From an uncultured Gammaproteobacteria bacterium (GTDB taxonomy: Bacteria; Pseudomonadota; Gammaproteobacteria; UBA6429; Thiohalophilaceae), in the NCBI GenBank assembly GCA_937967995.1, contig CALBTB010000009.1:620001-684000 (forward strand): a DNA stretch of 64,000 nt, read 5' to 3'. Of the stretch, positions 55,339 to 64,000 are shown in pieces. The position numbers were made by a program, and so were the translations under genes. The notes under the pieces are model-generated. The model saw nothing but the letters and a program-made list of their open reading frames with translations. It did not search any database and was not told where the DNA came from. Every line of letters starts with the position of its first letter. Within the stretch, counting starts at the first letter, position 1.

Positions 55339-55892
55339 TCGACATTCTGATTGACGTCATGCTGATGAGTTTTCTGGCGATTACCGCCATCGCAATCATT
55401 CGCATACGCAACCTGTTTGCGGTGATTATGCTGTTTGGGATTTTCAGTCTGCTGTCTGCTGCCGTGTTTGTGGTACTGGACGCCGCCGATGTCGCCTTTA
55501 CCGAAGCGGCAGTAGGTGGCGGCATCTCCACCGTGTTAATGCTGGCGACACTGGCACTGACCAGACAACAGGAAGAAAAACCACCGGCGCATACACAGTG
55601 GTTACCGTTAACCGTCGTCGTCTTCACCGGCGCCATTCTCGTATACGGCACACTGGACATGCCGGCATTCGGTGATCCCGACGCGCCTGCACAACAACAC
55701 GTTGCACCCTACTATATCGAGAAATCACAAACGGATACCGGTGTACCCAATATGGTTACGGCGGTGCTTGCCAGTTACCGTGGCTTTGATACCCTGGGTG
55801 AGGTGACGGTTATCTTCACGGCGGGTGTCGGTGTGTTGTTATTAATCGGCAGCAATCTTTTCAAACGCCGACGCGATGAGGATGAGTCATGA
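55335..55892 (+). CDS. MbhD/MbhE-like subunit (DUF4040, MrpA C-terminal equivalent)
   Basis: 185 residues. The N-terminal part (NLFAVIMLFGIFSLLSAAVFVVLDAADVAFTEAAVGGG) is the MbhD/DUF4040 core; the C-terminal part (GFDTLGEVTVIFTAGVGVLLLI) resembles MbhE. Together they correspond to the C-terminal region of a large MrpA, supplied here as a separate protein. No full ND5-like MrpA is in the operon, so the antiporter is of the Mbh/split type. Confidence 0.88.
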   Translation: MIDILIDVMLMSFLAITAIAIIRIRNLFAVIMLFGIFSLLSAAVFVVLDAADVAFTEAAVGGGISTVLMLATLALTRQQEEKPPAHTQWLPLTVVVFTGAILVYGTLDMPAFGDPDAPAQQHVAPYYIEKSQTDTGVPNMVTAVLASYRGFDTLGEVTVIFTAGVGVLLLIGSNLFKRRRDEDES

Positions 55893-56308
55893 GCCATAAT
55901 CTTATCCTGCGCATCATCAGTAAATTCCTGATTCCGCTGATCATCCTGTTTGCTTTCTATGTACAGTTTCATGGTGACTTTGGCCCGGGTGGTGGTTTTC
56001 AGGCCGGGGTCATTTTCAGCGTTGCCTTTATTCTATATACATTGGTTTTTGGACTGGATAGTGCTGAGAAGATTATTACGCCAGTCGTGCTGCGTATTTT
56101 AGCCAGCCTCGGCGTAGTGATTTACGCCGGTACCGGTGTGGCCAGTTTGTTACTCGGCGCCAATTATCTGGATTATGACGTGCTGGGTAAAACCCCCGTG
56201 GCAGGTCAGCATGTGGGCATACTGGTGATTGAACTGGGTGTCGGTATTACCGTTGCGTCTGTCATGATACTGATCTTTTATTCCTTTGCCGGCAGGGATC
56301 GCGATTAA
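55889..56308 (+). CDS. mrpB: Mrp/Mnh antiporter subunit B
   Basis: 139 residues with the MnhB pattern FLIPLIILFAFYVQFHGDFGPGGGFQAGVIFS and four membrane helices. Start overlaps the MbhD-like gene by 4 bp, and its stop shares one base with mrpC (TAATG). Confidence 0.94.
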   Translation: MSHNLILRIISKFLIPLIILFAFYVQFHGDFGPGGGFQAGVIFSVAFILYTLVFGLDSAEKIITPVVLRILASLGVVIYAGTGVASLLLGANYLDYDVLGKTPVAGQHVGILVIELGVGITVASVMILIFYSFAGRDRD

Positions 56309-56664
56309 TGGAACTGATACTCAGTCATTACAATTACTGGATTGTTATTTTTTTGATGATGGCAGGTTTTTATACTGTTATCAGCCGCGGTAACCTGGTG
56401 AAAAAAATTGTCGGCCTGAATATCTTTCAGGTCTCGGTATTCCTGCTTTATATCAGTATTGGTAATGTCGAAGGAGGAACCGCCCCGATAGTCATCGAAG
56501 GCGCAGAAAAATATTCCAACCCGTTACCGCATGTCCTGATCCTGACCGCAATCGTCGTCGGTATTGCGACTACCGCACTGGCGCTGGCGCTGGTCGTGCG
56601 CATCAGGGAAGCCTACGGCACAATTGAAGAAGAAGAGATTCACGAGCAGGACCAGTCGTTGTGA
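56308..56664 (+). CDS. mrpC: Mrp/Mnh antiporter subunit C (NuoK-like)
   Basis: 118 residues, three membrane helices, NuoK/MnhC-like blocks (NLVKKIVGLNIFQVSVFLLYISIG; LPHVLILTAIVVGIATTALALALVVRI). Starts at TAATG after mrpB and overlaps the next gene by 4 bp (GTGA). Confidence 0.94.
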   Translation: MELILSHYNYWIVIFLMMAGFYTVISRGNLVKKIVGLNIFQVSVFLLYISIGNVEGGTAPIVIEGAEKYSNPLPHVLILTAIVVGIATTALALALVVRIREAYGTIEEEEIHEQDQSL

Positions 56665-58133
56665 TAGACCAGCATGTTAGTTTGTTACTTGTGGTTATAC
56701 CGCTGCTTGCGGCGCCGTTTGTGGCGGTACTGCCGGGCAGACATCTCGCGTGGCTGGCCACACAGATCATTACCGCAATTTGTTTTGCACTGGCGATATA
56801 CCAGTTACTCCAGGTTCTGCAGGGCGGTATCATAAGTTACGAACTGGGTGGCTGGGCACCGCCATGGGGAATCGAATACCGCATCGATGCTGCCAATGCC
56901 CTGCTTGCCGTGATTATTGCGGGTATTGCCGCCATCACCGCACCCTATTCCCTGGCCAGTGTGCAACGTGAAATTCCGCAGCACCAGCACTCACTATTCT
57001 ATGCATCCTTCCTGTTATGTATTACGGGATTGCTGGGTATCAGTCTGACCGGTGATATCTTCAACCTGTTTGTATTCCTGGAAATTTCGTCGTTGTCATC
57101 CTATGCCCTGATCAGCATGGGCAAACAGCGTCAGGCACTCACCGCTGCCTATCAGTACCTGATCATGGGAACCATCGGCGCGACGTTTTTCCTGATCGGT
57201 GTCGGTTTACTGTATGCACAAACCGGCACACTGAATATGGCCGACCTGGCGGCACGACTTCCCGAAGTGATTCAACTGCGTACCGTGCATACGGCATTTG
57301 GTTTTATCCTGGTGGGTGTGGCACTCAAACTTGCGTTGTTTCCCTTACACCTGTGGCTGCCCAATGCCTACACGTTTGCGCCTTCTGTGGTAACAATATT
57401 TCTTGCGGCGACCGCCACCAAGGTCGCTGTGTATGTCATGCTGCGTCTGAATCTGACGATCTTCAGCAGCGACTTCGTTTTAAAAACGCCCGCTAATGAA
57501 ATCTTCCTGACGCTGGGCATTATCGGCATCATCGTGGCTTCCGCGACGGCGATCATCCAAAAGGATGCCAAACGCTTACTGGCCTATTCGAGTGTCGCGC
57601 AGATTGGCTACATGATTATTGGTCTGGGATTTGCGAGTATCGCCGGCCTGACCGCCACACTGGTACATATATTTAATCATGCCATCATGAAAGCCGCCCT
57701 GTTCATGGCGATCGGCGCGATCTTTTATCGCATTGGCAGCAGCCGACTCGATGATCTGACCGGTCTCGGCCGGCAAATGCCGTGGACCTTTGGCGCCCTG
57801 ATCATCGGTGGACTGAGTTTGATCGGTGTGCCCGGTACCGCCGGGTTTATCAGTAAATGGTATCTGGTGATCGCCGCACTGGAACAAGACAACTGGCTGG
57901 CCACCATTGCCATACTGGGTGGCTCGCTGTTAGCGGTGATTTATGTCTGGAAACTGGTCGAGGTCCTGTATTTCAAAGTCGCCACCAGCGAACGTCAGGA
58001 TGTACGCGAAGCACCATTATTATTACTGGTGCCGACCTGGGTCATTGCCCTGTCCAATATTTATTTTGGGTTTGACACCACCTGGACCGTTGGTGTGGCA
58101 CAAACCGCGATTAAAATGCTGGGGATGTCATGA
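56661..58133 (+). CDS. mrpD: Mrp/Mnh antiporter subunit D, first copy
   Basis: 490 residues from a GTG at 56661. About 14 membrane helices of the NuoL/M/N-type proton-translocating family, with the conserved Glu in FVFLEISSLSSYALI and lysines in KLALFPLHLWLPNAY and KDAKRLLAYSSVAQIGYM. Ion-translocating core subunit. Overlaps both neighbours by 4 bp. Confidence 0.93.
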   Translation: MIDQHVSLLLVVIPLLAAPFVAVLPGRHLAWLATQIITAICFALAIYQLLQVLQGGIISYELGGWAPPWGIEYRIDAANALLAVIIAGIAAITAPYSLASVQREIPQHQHSLFYASFLLCITGLLGISLTGDIFNLFVFLEISSLSSYALISMGKQRQALTAAYQYLIMGTIGATFFLIGVGLLYAQTGTLNMADLAARLPEVIQLRTVHTAFGFILVGVALKLALFPLHLWLPNAYTFAPSVVTIFLAATATKVAVYVMLRLNLTIFSSDFVLKTPANEIFLTLGIIGIIVASATAIIQKDAKRLLAYSSVAQIGYMIIGLGFASIAGLTATLVHIFNHAIMKAALFMAIGAIFYRIGSSRLDDLTGLGRQMPWTFGALIIGGLSLIGVPGTAGFISKWYLVIAALEQDNWLATIAILGGSLLAVIYVWKLVEVLYFKVATSERQDVREAPLLLLVPTWVIALSNIYFGFDTTWTVGVAQTAIKMLGMS

Positions 58134-59596
58134 GTAATAGTGAATTGTTATTGCTGGCATTGACCCTGCCCCTGGCTGGTGCAATTGGCATCGTGTTAAC
58201 GGATCGCTGGCCGAATATTCGCGAAACGATCACGCTGGTTTGCGCGGCAACACTCGGCCTGTTGGTCATCACGATAGTGCAACGCTTTCAGGCGGGCGAA
58301 TCGATTGCATTATCCCTGCTGGAAGTGGTACCCGGCCTGGCCATTCGGTTTGAGATTGAACCACTGGGCATGTTGTTTGCGCTGGTGGCCGGCCTGTTAT
58401 GGTTTGTGACGTCCGTGTATGCCATCGGTTACATGCGTGGCCATCACGAGGTGAATCAGACACGTTTTTATGCCGCCTTTGCCATCGCGATTTCCAGCAC
58501 CATGGGTGCCGCGTTTGCCGGTAACCTGTTTACGCTGTTTTTATGTTATGAAATTCTGACCCTGTCCACGTATCCGCTGGTTACCCATGCGGATACACCG
58601 GAAGCCAAACGCGGCGGCCGGGTGTACCTGGGGATTCTGCTCGGCACCTCTATTGGCCTGCAACTGCTGGCCATCATCGCCACCTGGATGATCACCGGCA
58701 CACTGGATTTTCGACACGGCGGTATTCTGGCCGGCAAAGTGGATCCGATGTGGTCGGCCGTGTTACTGGCCCTGTTTGTATTCGGTGTCGGTAAGGCTGC
58801 CGTGATGCCGTTTCATCGCTGGCTACCGGCGGCAATGGTTGCACCGACGCCGGTCAGTGCCCTGTTGCATGCCGTAGCCGTGGTCAAAGCCGGTGTGTTT
58901 ACGATTTTAAAAATTGTCGTATATATATTTGGTATCGACTTTATTACCCAGTCCAATGCCGCTGACTGGTTAATCTGGTTTGCCGCCGGCACAATCCTGA
59001 TTGCATCACTTGTGGCGATGACAAAAGATAATCTCAAAGCCCGACTGGCCTATTCGACCGTCAGCCAGTTGAGTTACATCGTACTCGGTGCACTGCTGGC
59101 CAGCCAGCTCGGTATCATCGGTGGCGCCATGCATATTGCCATGCATGCCTTTGCCAAGATCACGTTGTTCTTTGCGGCCGGTGCGATTCTGGTGGCGGCG
59201 CATAAAACCGAGATCAGTCAACTCGATGGGCTTGGGCGTGCCATGCCCATCACATTCGGCGCCTTTTTAATTGGCAGTCTGAGTATTATCGGTATGCCAT
59301 TGTTTGGCGGCATGTGGAGCAAGTGGTACCTGGCCATGGCCACAGTCGAGACACAGCACTGGGTGCTGTTGGGTGTATTGATCATCAGCACACTGCTGAA
59401 CATTGCTTACCTGTTGCCGATTCCGTTGCGCGCGTTTTTCGCCAAACCACCTGAAGGCAAGACTTATAACAAAATCAAAGAAGCGCCGGTGGCGAGTCTG
59501 ATCGCGATCGTCATCACGGCCACAGCCTGCCTGGTGCTATTCTTTTACCCGGATCCGTTTTATCAACTGGCTGTTGCAGCAGCCAAAGGAAACTAA
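58130..59596 (+). CDS. Mrp/Mnh antiporter subunit D-like, second copy
   Basis: 488 residues of the same NuoL/M/N-type family: FLCYEILTLSTYPLVTH, KAAVMPFHRWLPAAMVAPTPVSALLHAVAVVKAG and KDNLKARLAYSTVSQLSYI. It differs enough from the first copy to be a separate subunit rather than a recent duplication. Starts in the D1 stop (ATGTCATGA). Confidence 0.92.
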   Translation: MSNSELLLLALTLPLAGAIGIVLTDRWPNIRETITLVCAATLGLLVITIVQRFQAGESIALSLLEVVPGLAIRFEIEPLGMLFALVAGLLWFVTSVYAIGYMRGHHEVNQTRFYAAFAIAISSTMGAAFAGNLFTLFLCYEILTLSTYPLVTHADTPEAKRGGRVYLGILLGTSIGLQLLAIIATWMITGTLDFRHGGILAGKVDPMWSAVLLALFVFGVGKAAVMPFHRWLPAAMVAPTPVSALLHAVAVVKAGVFTILKIVVYIFGIDFITQSNAADWLIWFAAGTILIASLVAMTKDNLKARLAYSTVSQLSYIVLGALLASQLGIIGGAMHIAMHAFAKITLFFAAGAILVAAHKTEISQLDGLGRAMPITFGAFLIGSLSIIGMPLFGGMWSKWYLAMATVETQHWVLLGVLIISTLLNIAYLLPIPLRAFFAKPPEGKTYNKIKEAPVASLIAIVITATACLVLFFYPDPFYQLAVAAAKGN

Positions 59597-59597
59597 T

Positions 59598-59870
59598 ATG
59601 GCGGATGATAAAGAGAAACAATATCTGTTTGATAAACCCCGCAACGTCACGCGCCTGATGCGCGGCTTTTATGCCATCTGTGTGATTCTGTTTATTCTCG
59701 GCATTGTGCCGGACTCGATTATTCACCGGCATATTTCGCATAGCTGGGAAAACCTGCCGGGCTTTTATGCCATTTACGGTTTTGTCGCCTGTGTCCTGCT
59801 GGTACTGATTGCCAAGGAAATGCGTAAAGTGCTCATGCGTAAGGAAGATTATTACGATGTGGATGAGTGA
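59598..59870 (+). CDS. Small 2-TM membrane protein in Mrp operon
   Basis: 90 residues from the ATG at 59598 (AAAGGAAACTAAT upstream). Two membrane helices (FYAICVILFILGIVPDSII; FYAIYGFVACVLLVLIAKEM) and an acidic tail (RKEDYYDVDE). It sits between two antiporter-like genes and overlaps the second by 14 bp. I do not recognise a named subunit; it is probably an accessory component. Confidence 0.8.
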   Translation: MADDKEKQYLFDKPRNVTRLMRGFYAICVILFILGIVPDSIIHRHISHSWENLPGFYAIYGFVACVLLVLIAKEMRKVLMRKEDYYDVDE

Positions 59871-61566
59871 ATTACCGCCGTTTGTGCCCTTTTTCCTGGC
59901 CGCGCTGCTGGCGCTGGCCACTCGCGGTGTCGTTCGGCAACTGATTCTGTTGTCGGCGCCGATTCTTGGCGGCCTGCATCTGTGGTTTGATGTCACGCCG
60001 GGCACGCTGTTTAATCTGACCATTCTTGAATTTCAACTGACCCTGATGCGGGCGGACAAACTCAGCCTGTTATTCGGTTATTTATTTCATATCGCCAGCC
60101 TGATTGCCGTGGTATTTGCCCTGCACGTGCGTGATACCACACAACAAATTGCCGGTATGGTGTATGCCGGCAGCGCACTGGGTGCGGTGTTTGCCGGTGA
60201 TCTCATTACGTTGTTTATTTTCTGGGAATTACTCGCGGTCAGCTCGGTATTTTTGATCTGGGCCCGTCGTACCGAACGCAGCCTGCGCGCCGGTCAGCGT
60301 TACCTGTTGATTCAGGTCACTTCGGGCATGCTGTTACTGGCCGGAGCACTGGTCCACTATCAAAAAACCGGTTCCATGGCATTTGATTTTATCGGTCTGG
60401 AAGGCGTCGCCGGTTGGTTGATCTTCATCGCCTTTGGTATCAAGTGTGCGTTCCCCTTCCTGCATACCTGGCTGACCGATGCGTATCCGGAATCGACACC
60501 GACCGGCACGGTCTTTTTGTCGGCGTTTACCACCAAGGTGGCAGTGTATGCACTGGCACGCGGTTACCCGGGTACTGAGTTGCTGGTTTACATCGGTGCC
60601 GCCATGACCTGTTTTCCAATTTTTTATGCCGTGATCGAAAACGACCTGCGTCGCGTGCTGGCGTACAGCATGATCAACCAGATCGGTTTCATGGTCTGTG
60701 GTGTAGGTATCGGCACGGCACTCGCTCTGAATGGCGCTGTTGCCCACGCCTTTAACGACGTGATCTTCAAGGGCCTGTTATTCATGACCATGGGCGCTGT
60801 GTTGTATCGCACCGGCAACATCAACGGTTCGGACCTGGGTGGACTGTATAAAACCATGCCCAAGACCGCGGTGTTATGTATTGTCGGGGCCTCGTCGATC
60901 TCGGCCTTCCCGCTATTCAGTGGTTTCGTCAGCAAGTCCATGGTGATGACCGCCATGATCGAAGAAGGTTATAACTACCTGTGGCTGATGCTGTTGTTTG
61001 CCTCGGCAGGTGTATTCCACCATGCGGGCATCAAGATTCCCTACTTTGCGTTCTTTGGGCATGACTCGGGCATTCGCACCAAGGAAGCGCCTAACAATAT
61101 GTTAATCGCCATGACGATTGCTGCGGTATTGTGTTTATTCATTGGCATGCAGCCGCAGTACCTGTATGCCCTGTTACCCTGGCAGGTGGATTACTGGCCG
61201 TATGATGTAACACACGTGCTGGCACAGTTGCAGTTGTTGTTCTTCTCAGCGCTGGCATTTGTCTGGTTAAACAAGCAGGGGCTGTATCCACCCGAATTAC
61301 ACTCGGTCAACCTGGACATGGAATGGTTTTATCGCAAGCTGTTGCCAAATACCGCACTGGCCATTCGCTCCGGCCTGTCTTCATCGGCCAACCTGTTATC
61401 CCGTGTTGCAACCGGTGGTGTGACATTATGGCGGGAGAAAATTATAAACCTGTCATTCATACGCCATCATCTCGCCGCAAGCTGGCCGACTGGTAGCATG
61501 GTGTTATGGATTGGTGTGTTACTCGCGGTTTACCTGGTGCTGGACGAGTTTTTGACAAAGACCTAA
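59857..61566 (+). CDS. Mrp/Mnh antiporter subunit D-like, third copy
   Basis: 569 residues from the ATG at 59857 (AAGGAAG upstream; a second ATG at 59863). NuoL/M/N-type with FIFWELLAVSSVFLIWARRTE, GIKCAFPFLHTWLTDAYPESTPTGTVFLSAF and ENDLRRVLAYSMINQIGFM. The C-terminus carries an extra lateral region ending in a membrane helix. Ends convergently with dnaQ, overlapping 4 bp. Confidence 0.92.
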   Translation: MWMSELPPFVPFFLAALLALATRGVVRQLILLSAPILGGLHLWFDVTPGTLFNLTILEFQLTLMRADKLSLLFGYLFHIASLIAVVFALHVRDTTQQIAGMVYAGSALGAVFAGDLITLFIFWELLAVSSVFLIWARRTERSLRAGQRYLLIQVTSGMLLLAGALVHYQKTGSMAFDFIGLEGVAGWLIFIAFGIKCAFPFLHTWLTDAYPESTPTGTVFLSAFTTKVAVYALARGYPGTELLVYIGAAMTCFPIFYAVIENDLRRVLAYSMINQIGFMVCGVGIGTALALNGAVAHAFNDVIFKGLLFMTMGAVLYRTGNINGSDLGGLYKTMPKTAVLCIVGASSISAFPLFSGFVSKSMVMTAMIEEGYNYLWLMLLFASAGVFHHAGIKIPYFAFFGHDSGIRTKEAPNNMLIAMTIAAVLCLFIGMQPQYLYALLPWQVDYWPYDVTHVLAQLQLLFFSALAFVWLNKQGLYPPELHSVNLDMEWFYRKLLPNTALAIRSGLSSSANLLSRVATGGVTLWREKIINLSFIRHHLAASWPTGSMVLWIGVLLAVYLVLDEFLTKT

Positions 61567-62288
61567 GTAGGGCTTTTGTTGAGGTTGCGCCAGACCGGAC
61601 TTTGTCCGCTGCTTTTCTCAATGGCGTTGAGGCGTTGTTCGTGCAACGCCAGTTCTTCAGTATTGCCCTGCACCACTTTTAAACGTGGCCGGTCCTGATC
61701 CAGTTTTTTGACCTGTCCGGCGTTATCACCCTGCTGGCTGACGGCGTCCTGATCCAGACCCAGTGAGGTCTGGCCACCGGTCATTGACAGGTAGACTTCG
61801 GCAAGAATTTCCGCATCGAGTAGCGCGCCGTGCAGTTCCCGCTGCGAGTTATCGACTTCATAGCGCTTGCACAGGGCATCGAGATTATTTTTCTGTCCCG
61901 GGTGCAGCTTGCGCGCCATCTGCAGGGTATCGGTAATCTGACAGTAAGCACCAAGTCCCTGCCAGTCGGATCGAACCCGGTTGAATTCCACGTCCAGAAA
62001 ACCAACGTCAAACGGCGCGTTATGAATGATTAATTCCGCTTTGCTCAGATAACCAAACAGATCATCGGCAATATCAGCAAAGCGCGGTTTGTCCTGCAGG
62101 GATTCATTGGTGATGCCGTGGACTTCGATGGCACCCTGATCGATCTCGCGATCCGGATTAAGATAGATATGAAAGCGATTATCGGTCAGACGTCGGTTGA
62201 TCAGTTCGACACAACCAATTTCAATGATGCGATGACCATCCTGTGCTTCAAGACCCGTGGTCTCGGTATCAAGAACTATTTGCCGCAA
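61563..62288 (-). CDS. dnaQ: DNA polymerase III epsilon subunit (3'-5' exonuclease)
   Basis: 241 residues starting at a TTG (62288), with AGGGG upstream; an in-frame stop seven codons earlier excludes a longer start. Exonuclease motifs I (VLDTETTG), II (HNAPFDVGFLDVEF) and III (HGALLDAEILAEVY) are intact. A clamp-binding-like QTSLGL follows the exonuclease domain. Proofreading subunit of the replicase. Sits 67 bp after rnhA in the same direction. Confidence 0.97.
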   Translation of the reverse strand: MRQIVLDTETTGLEAQDGHRIIEIGCVELINRRLTDNRFHIYLNPDREIDQGAIEVHGITNESLQDKPRFADIADDLFGYLSKAELIIHNAPFDVGFLDVEFNRVRSDWQGLGAYCQITDTLQMARKLHPGQKNNLDALCKRYEVDNSQRELHGALLDAEILAEVYLSMTGGQTSLGLDQDAVSQQGDNAGQVKKLDQDRPRLKVVQGNTEELALHEQRLNAIEKSSGQSPVWRNLNKSPT

Positions 62289-62355
62289 CCCACACCCCTG
62301 CGTTGTTTACTTGATTGTCGCAGGCCACCCCTGCCCTGCCACAACCATTATGACT

Positions 62356-62799
62356 TTATGTCAGCTCATCTATACCACGATTGGCCAGTTGATCGGCCAG
62401 TTCATTTTCCGGATGGCCGCTGTGCCCCTTAACCCAGTGCCAGGTCACATCATGTTGTTGCACAATCTCGTCCAGGCGTTTCCACAAATCCTGATTCTTG
62501 ACCGGCTTGCGATTGGCCGTTCGCCAGCCTTTCGCCTTCCAGCCCGCAATCCACTGGCTGATGCCATTTTTGACATACTCGGAGTCCGTGGTCAATTCCA
62601 CTTTGCAACGTCGATTGAGACTCTCCAGTGCCTTGATGGCCGCCGTCAGCTCCATGCGGTTATTGGTGGTGTTTGTTTCACCACCATAAAGATGTTTATC
62701 GGAATCACCGTAGCGCAACACGACTCCCCAGCCACCTGGACCGGGATTGCCACGACAGGCACCATCTGTATAAATTTTTACCACACTATTGTTGTTCAT
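62356..62799 (-). CDS. rnhA: Ribonuclease HI
   Basis: 147 residues from the ATG at 62799; the longer frame overlaps the methyltransferase gene. Catalytic acidic residues lie in IYTDGACRGNPGPGGWG, MELTAAIKALE, TDSEYVKNG and ENELADQLAN. Degrades RNA in RNA-DNA hybrids. Overlaps the methyltransferase stop by 14 bp. Confidence 0.97.
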   Translation of the reverse strand: MNNNSVVKIYTDGACRGNPGPGGWGVVLRYGDSDKHLYGGETNTTNNRMELTAAIKALESLNRRCKVELTTDSEYVKNGISQWIAGWKAKGWRTANRKPVKNQDLWKRLDEIVQQHDVTWHWVKGHSGHPENELADQLANRGIDELT

Positions 62800-63592
62800 G
62801 TTTACGCTTGTTCTGAAAAGGTTCAACCAGACCCGGTGCCACCAGCTTGGCACCGGGCCGCCAACGCGGCTTGATGGGGGTCAGTGTGGTCACTCGCTTT
62901 TTGGCGACAATAAGGTGAGAAGCCCCGAGAATTGGCCACAACCGCTGGCCAACACGCTCAGAGAATCGGAGCTTTTCCATGACCCCGGTCTTCTGAATGG
63001 GTGGGCGGAAAAAATAGCCCTGCAAATGTGTCACATCAAACCCCAGCAGCTCCATCCAGTCTTTGACCCGCGTTGTGCTCATAAAACGTCCACACCACGG
63101 AGCCCGCCTGGTCCAGCCCACCGTCCAGCGCCAGAAACTCCACAGGCTAAGTGGATTGAACACCAGTATCACCACGTGGCCGTTTGGAATCAGGACCCGT
63201 TCCACTTCCCGCAGTACGGCGTGGGGTTGCTGACTGAATTCCAGCACATGTGGCAACAGCACTACATCCAGGCTGTCACTCTGAATCGGTAAAGCAAATG
63301 GCAAGCCTTTGAATCCAGTGTGTTTTTCCTGAGATCCACTCTCCGGGCTGAAATCCATCACTTCGCAGAACGAGACCCGCGAGGCCTGCAACCAGTCCGC
63401 ATCCTGCAAACGGCCGACCTGAAGCAGGTAATAGCCAAATAAATCAGACAATGCCCTGTCGATGAGGGCGGTTTCGGCTTCCGCCACCAGTGTTCCCAAT
63501 GGTGTCCGGTACCAGGCCTGTAGCTGATCCCAGGCCTTGTCCAGATCACCACAGCGGTTGAATAGTCGCGTTTTGGTCTTTTTACCCATCAT
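62786..63592 (-). CDS. SAM-dependent methyltransferase, YafS-like
   Basis: 268 residues. The class I methyltransferase fold is weakly visible (LPFALPIQSDSLDVVLLPHVLEFSQQPHAVLREVERVLIPNGHVVILVFNP). Its place between mltD and rnhA matches E. coli yafS. The usual glyoxalase gene (gloB) of that neighbourhood is absent here. Substrate unknown. The stop overlaps rnhA by 14 bp. Confidence 0.85.
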   Translation of the reverse strand: MMGKKTKTRLFNRCGDLDKAWDQLQAWYRTPLGTLVAEAETALIDRALSDLFGYYLLQVGRLQDADWLQASRVSFCEVMDFSPESGSQEKHTGFKGLPFALPIQSDSLDVVLLPHVLEFSQQPHAVLREVERVLIPNGHVVILVFNPLSLWSFWRWTVGWTRRAPWCGRFMSTTRVKDWMELLGFDVTHLQGYFFRPPIQKTGVMEKLRFSERVGQRLWPILGASHLIVAKKRVTTLTPIKPRWRPGAKLVAPGLVEPFQNKRKHEQQ

Positions 63593-63718
63593 TCCCGTTT
63601 TGTGAACCGCGCCTTATGCACCAGTTAACAGTTTTGTCATCTTATAGCTTTCAAAGACACTGAATGGTAGCATTTATGTTCGTCCAAATAACCAGATATT
63701 CAATAAGTTAGAATAACA

Positions 63719-64000
63719 ATGAAACATACCGGTTTAATTATAGTCCTGTCTGTCGTTTTCCAGGGTTGCGCACTCTTTCCAACGCCGCAGACACCGTCAA
63801 CCGCATCGGTTCCGGCGATCACCGAGCAACCTGTTGCATTGAGTATAACCGGTGATGCTGCTTTTCCCGGTGTAATCAAACATCCCATTCTGACTGAATC
63901 CCAGATTGAATCCGAACTCTCCAGTATTGTCGAGTCACAGGATACAGAATCAGTTGAAATGGTCAGTAATGATATCTGGGATCGTATTCGTGACGGTTTC
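63719..64000 (+). CDS. mltD: MltD-like lytic transglycosylase, N-terminal part
   Basis: 94 codons from the ATG at 63719 to the window edge. A lipoprotein signal with lipobox-like FQGC (Cys 17) is followed by a Ser/Thr/Pro-rich linker and the NDIWDRIRDGF motif that opens the MltD domain. The gene order mltD / yafS-like / rnhA / dnaQ supports the call. Would cleave peptidoglycan from the outer membrane. Truncated only by the window edge. Confidence 0.82.
   Translation, partial: MKHTGLIIVLSVVFQGCALFPTPQTPSTASVPAITEQPVALSITGDAAFPGVIKHPILTESQIESELSSIVESQDTESVEMVSNDIWDRIRDGF

Overview
The window looks like a chromosomal segment of a chemolithotrophic, sulfur-oxidising gammaproteobacterium, probably salt-adapted. 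The call rests on a complete dissimilatory adenylylsulfate reductase operon of the aprMBA type, a SoxB-like periplasmic protein beside a DsrE-like protein, the gammaproteobacterial order mltD / yafS-like / rnhA / dnaQ at the right end, and tRNA genes and aminoacyl-tRNA synthetases of gammaproteobacterial type. A sucrose synthesis cluster and a large Mrp-type Na+/H+ antiporter operon suggest salt or alkali adaptation. I saw no prophage, insertion sequence, integron or CRISPR array. Genes are tightly packed, with many 1 to 14 bp overlaps.

Layout. 1-7.4 kb: a tetR-tolC efflux operon running off the left edge, then a LysR regulator divergent from an RND exporter / LolA-like / beta-barrel trio. 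7.4-11.7 kb: an Anbu-type proteasome-like locus (alpha-E protein, circularly permuted ATP-grasp, Anbu, zinc-ribbon metallopeptidase). 11.7-17 kb: a phosphorelay of hybrid kinase, CheY-like regulator and Hpt/REC/REC/GGDEF protein. 17.1-23.1 kb: a second ATP-grasp plus metallopeptidase pair, a fatty acid desaturase, a membrane START-like protein, a membrane-anchored AraC regulator and an unknown protein. 23.2-28.3 kb: small accessory genes (53-aa protein, HIT, FKBP, 130-aa protein), then aprA, aprB and aprM with a clear terminator behind aprA. 28.8-33.1 kb: a CadC-like TPR regulator divergent from DsrE-like, EF-hand and SoxB-like exported proteins. 33.3-39.6 kb: a PAS-GGDEF-EAL protein, tRNA-Glu, tRNA-Ala, glnS and gltX. 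39.7-43.8 kb: a fatty-acyl-AMP ligase/ACP fusion with a cytochrome P450, divergent from a DUF374 acyltransferase. 43.9-53.9 kb: central sugar metabolism (gnd, zwf, glk, pgl) and sucrose metabolism (SPP, SPS, fructokinase, alkaline invertase) plus an orphan Hpt protein. 54.3-61.6 kb: an Mrp-like operon in the order E-F-G-MbhD/E-B-C-D-D-small-D. 61.6-64 kb: dnaQ, rnhA, a methyltransferase and the start of mltD.

How the parts may fit: AprMBA oxidises sulfite through APS. The Mrp complex would couple ion gradients to pH and Na+ homeostasis. Sucrose made by SPS/SPP could act as compatible solute and be recovered by invertase, glucokinase and fructokinase into the oxidative pentose phosphate genes next door. 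Signalling is rich: two c-di-GMP proteins, one multi-step phosphorelay, an orphan Hpt of the same subtype, and two regulators with membrane segments.
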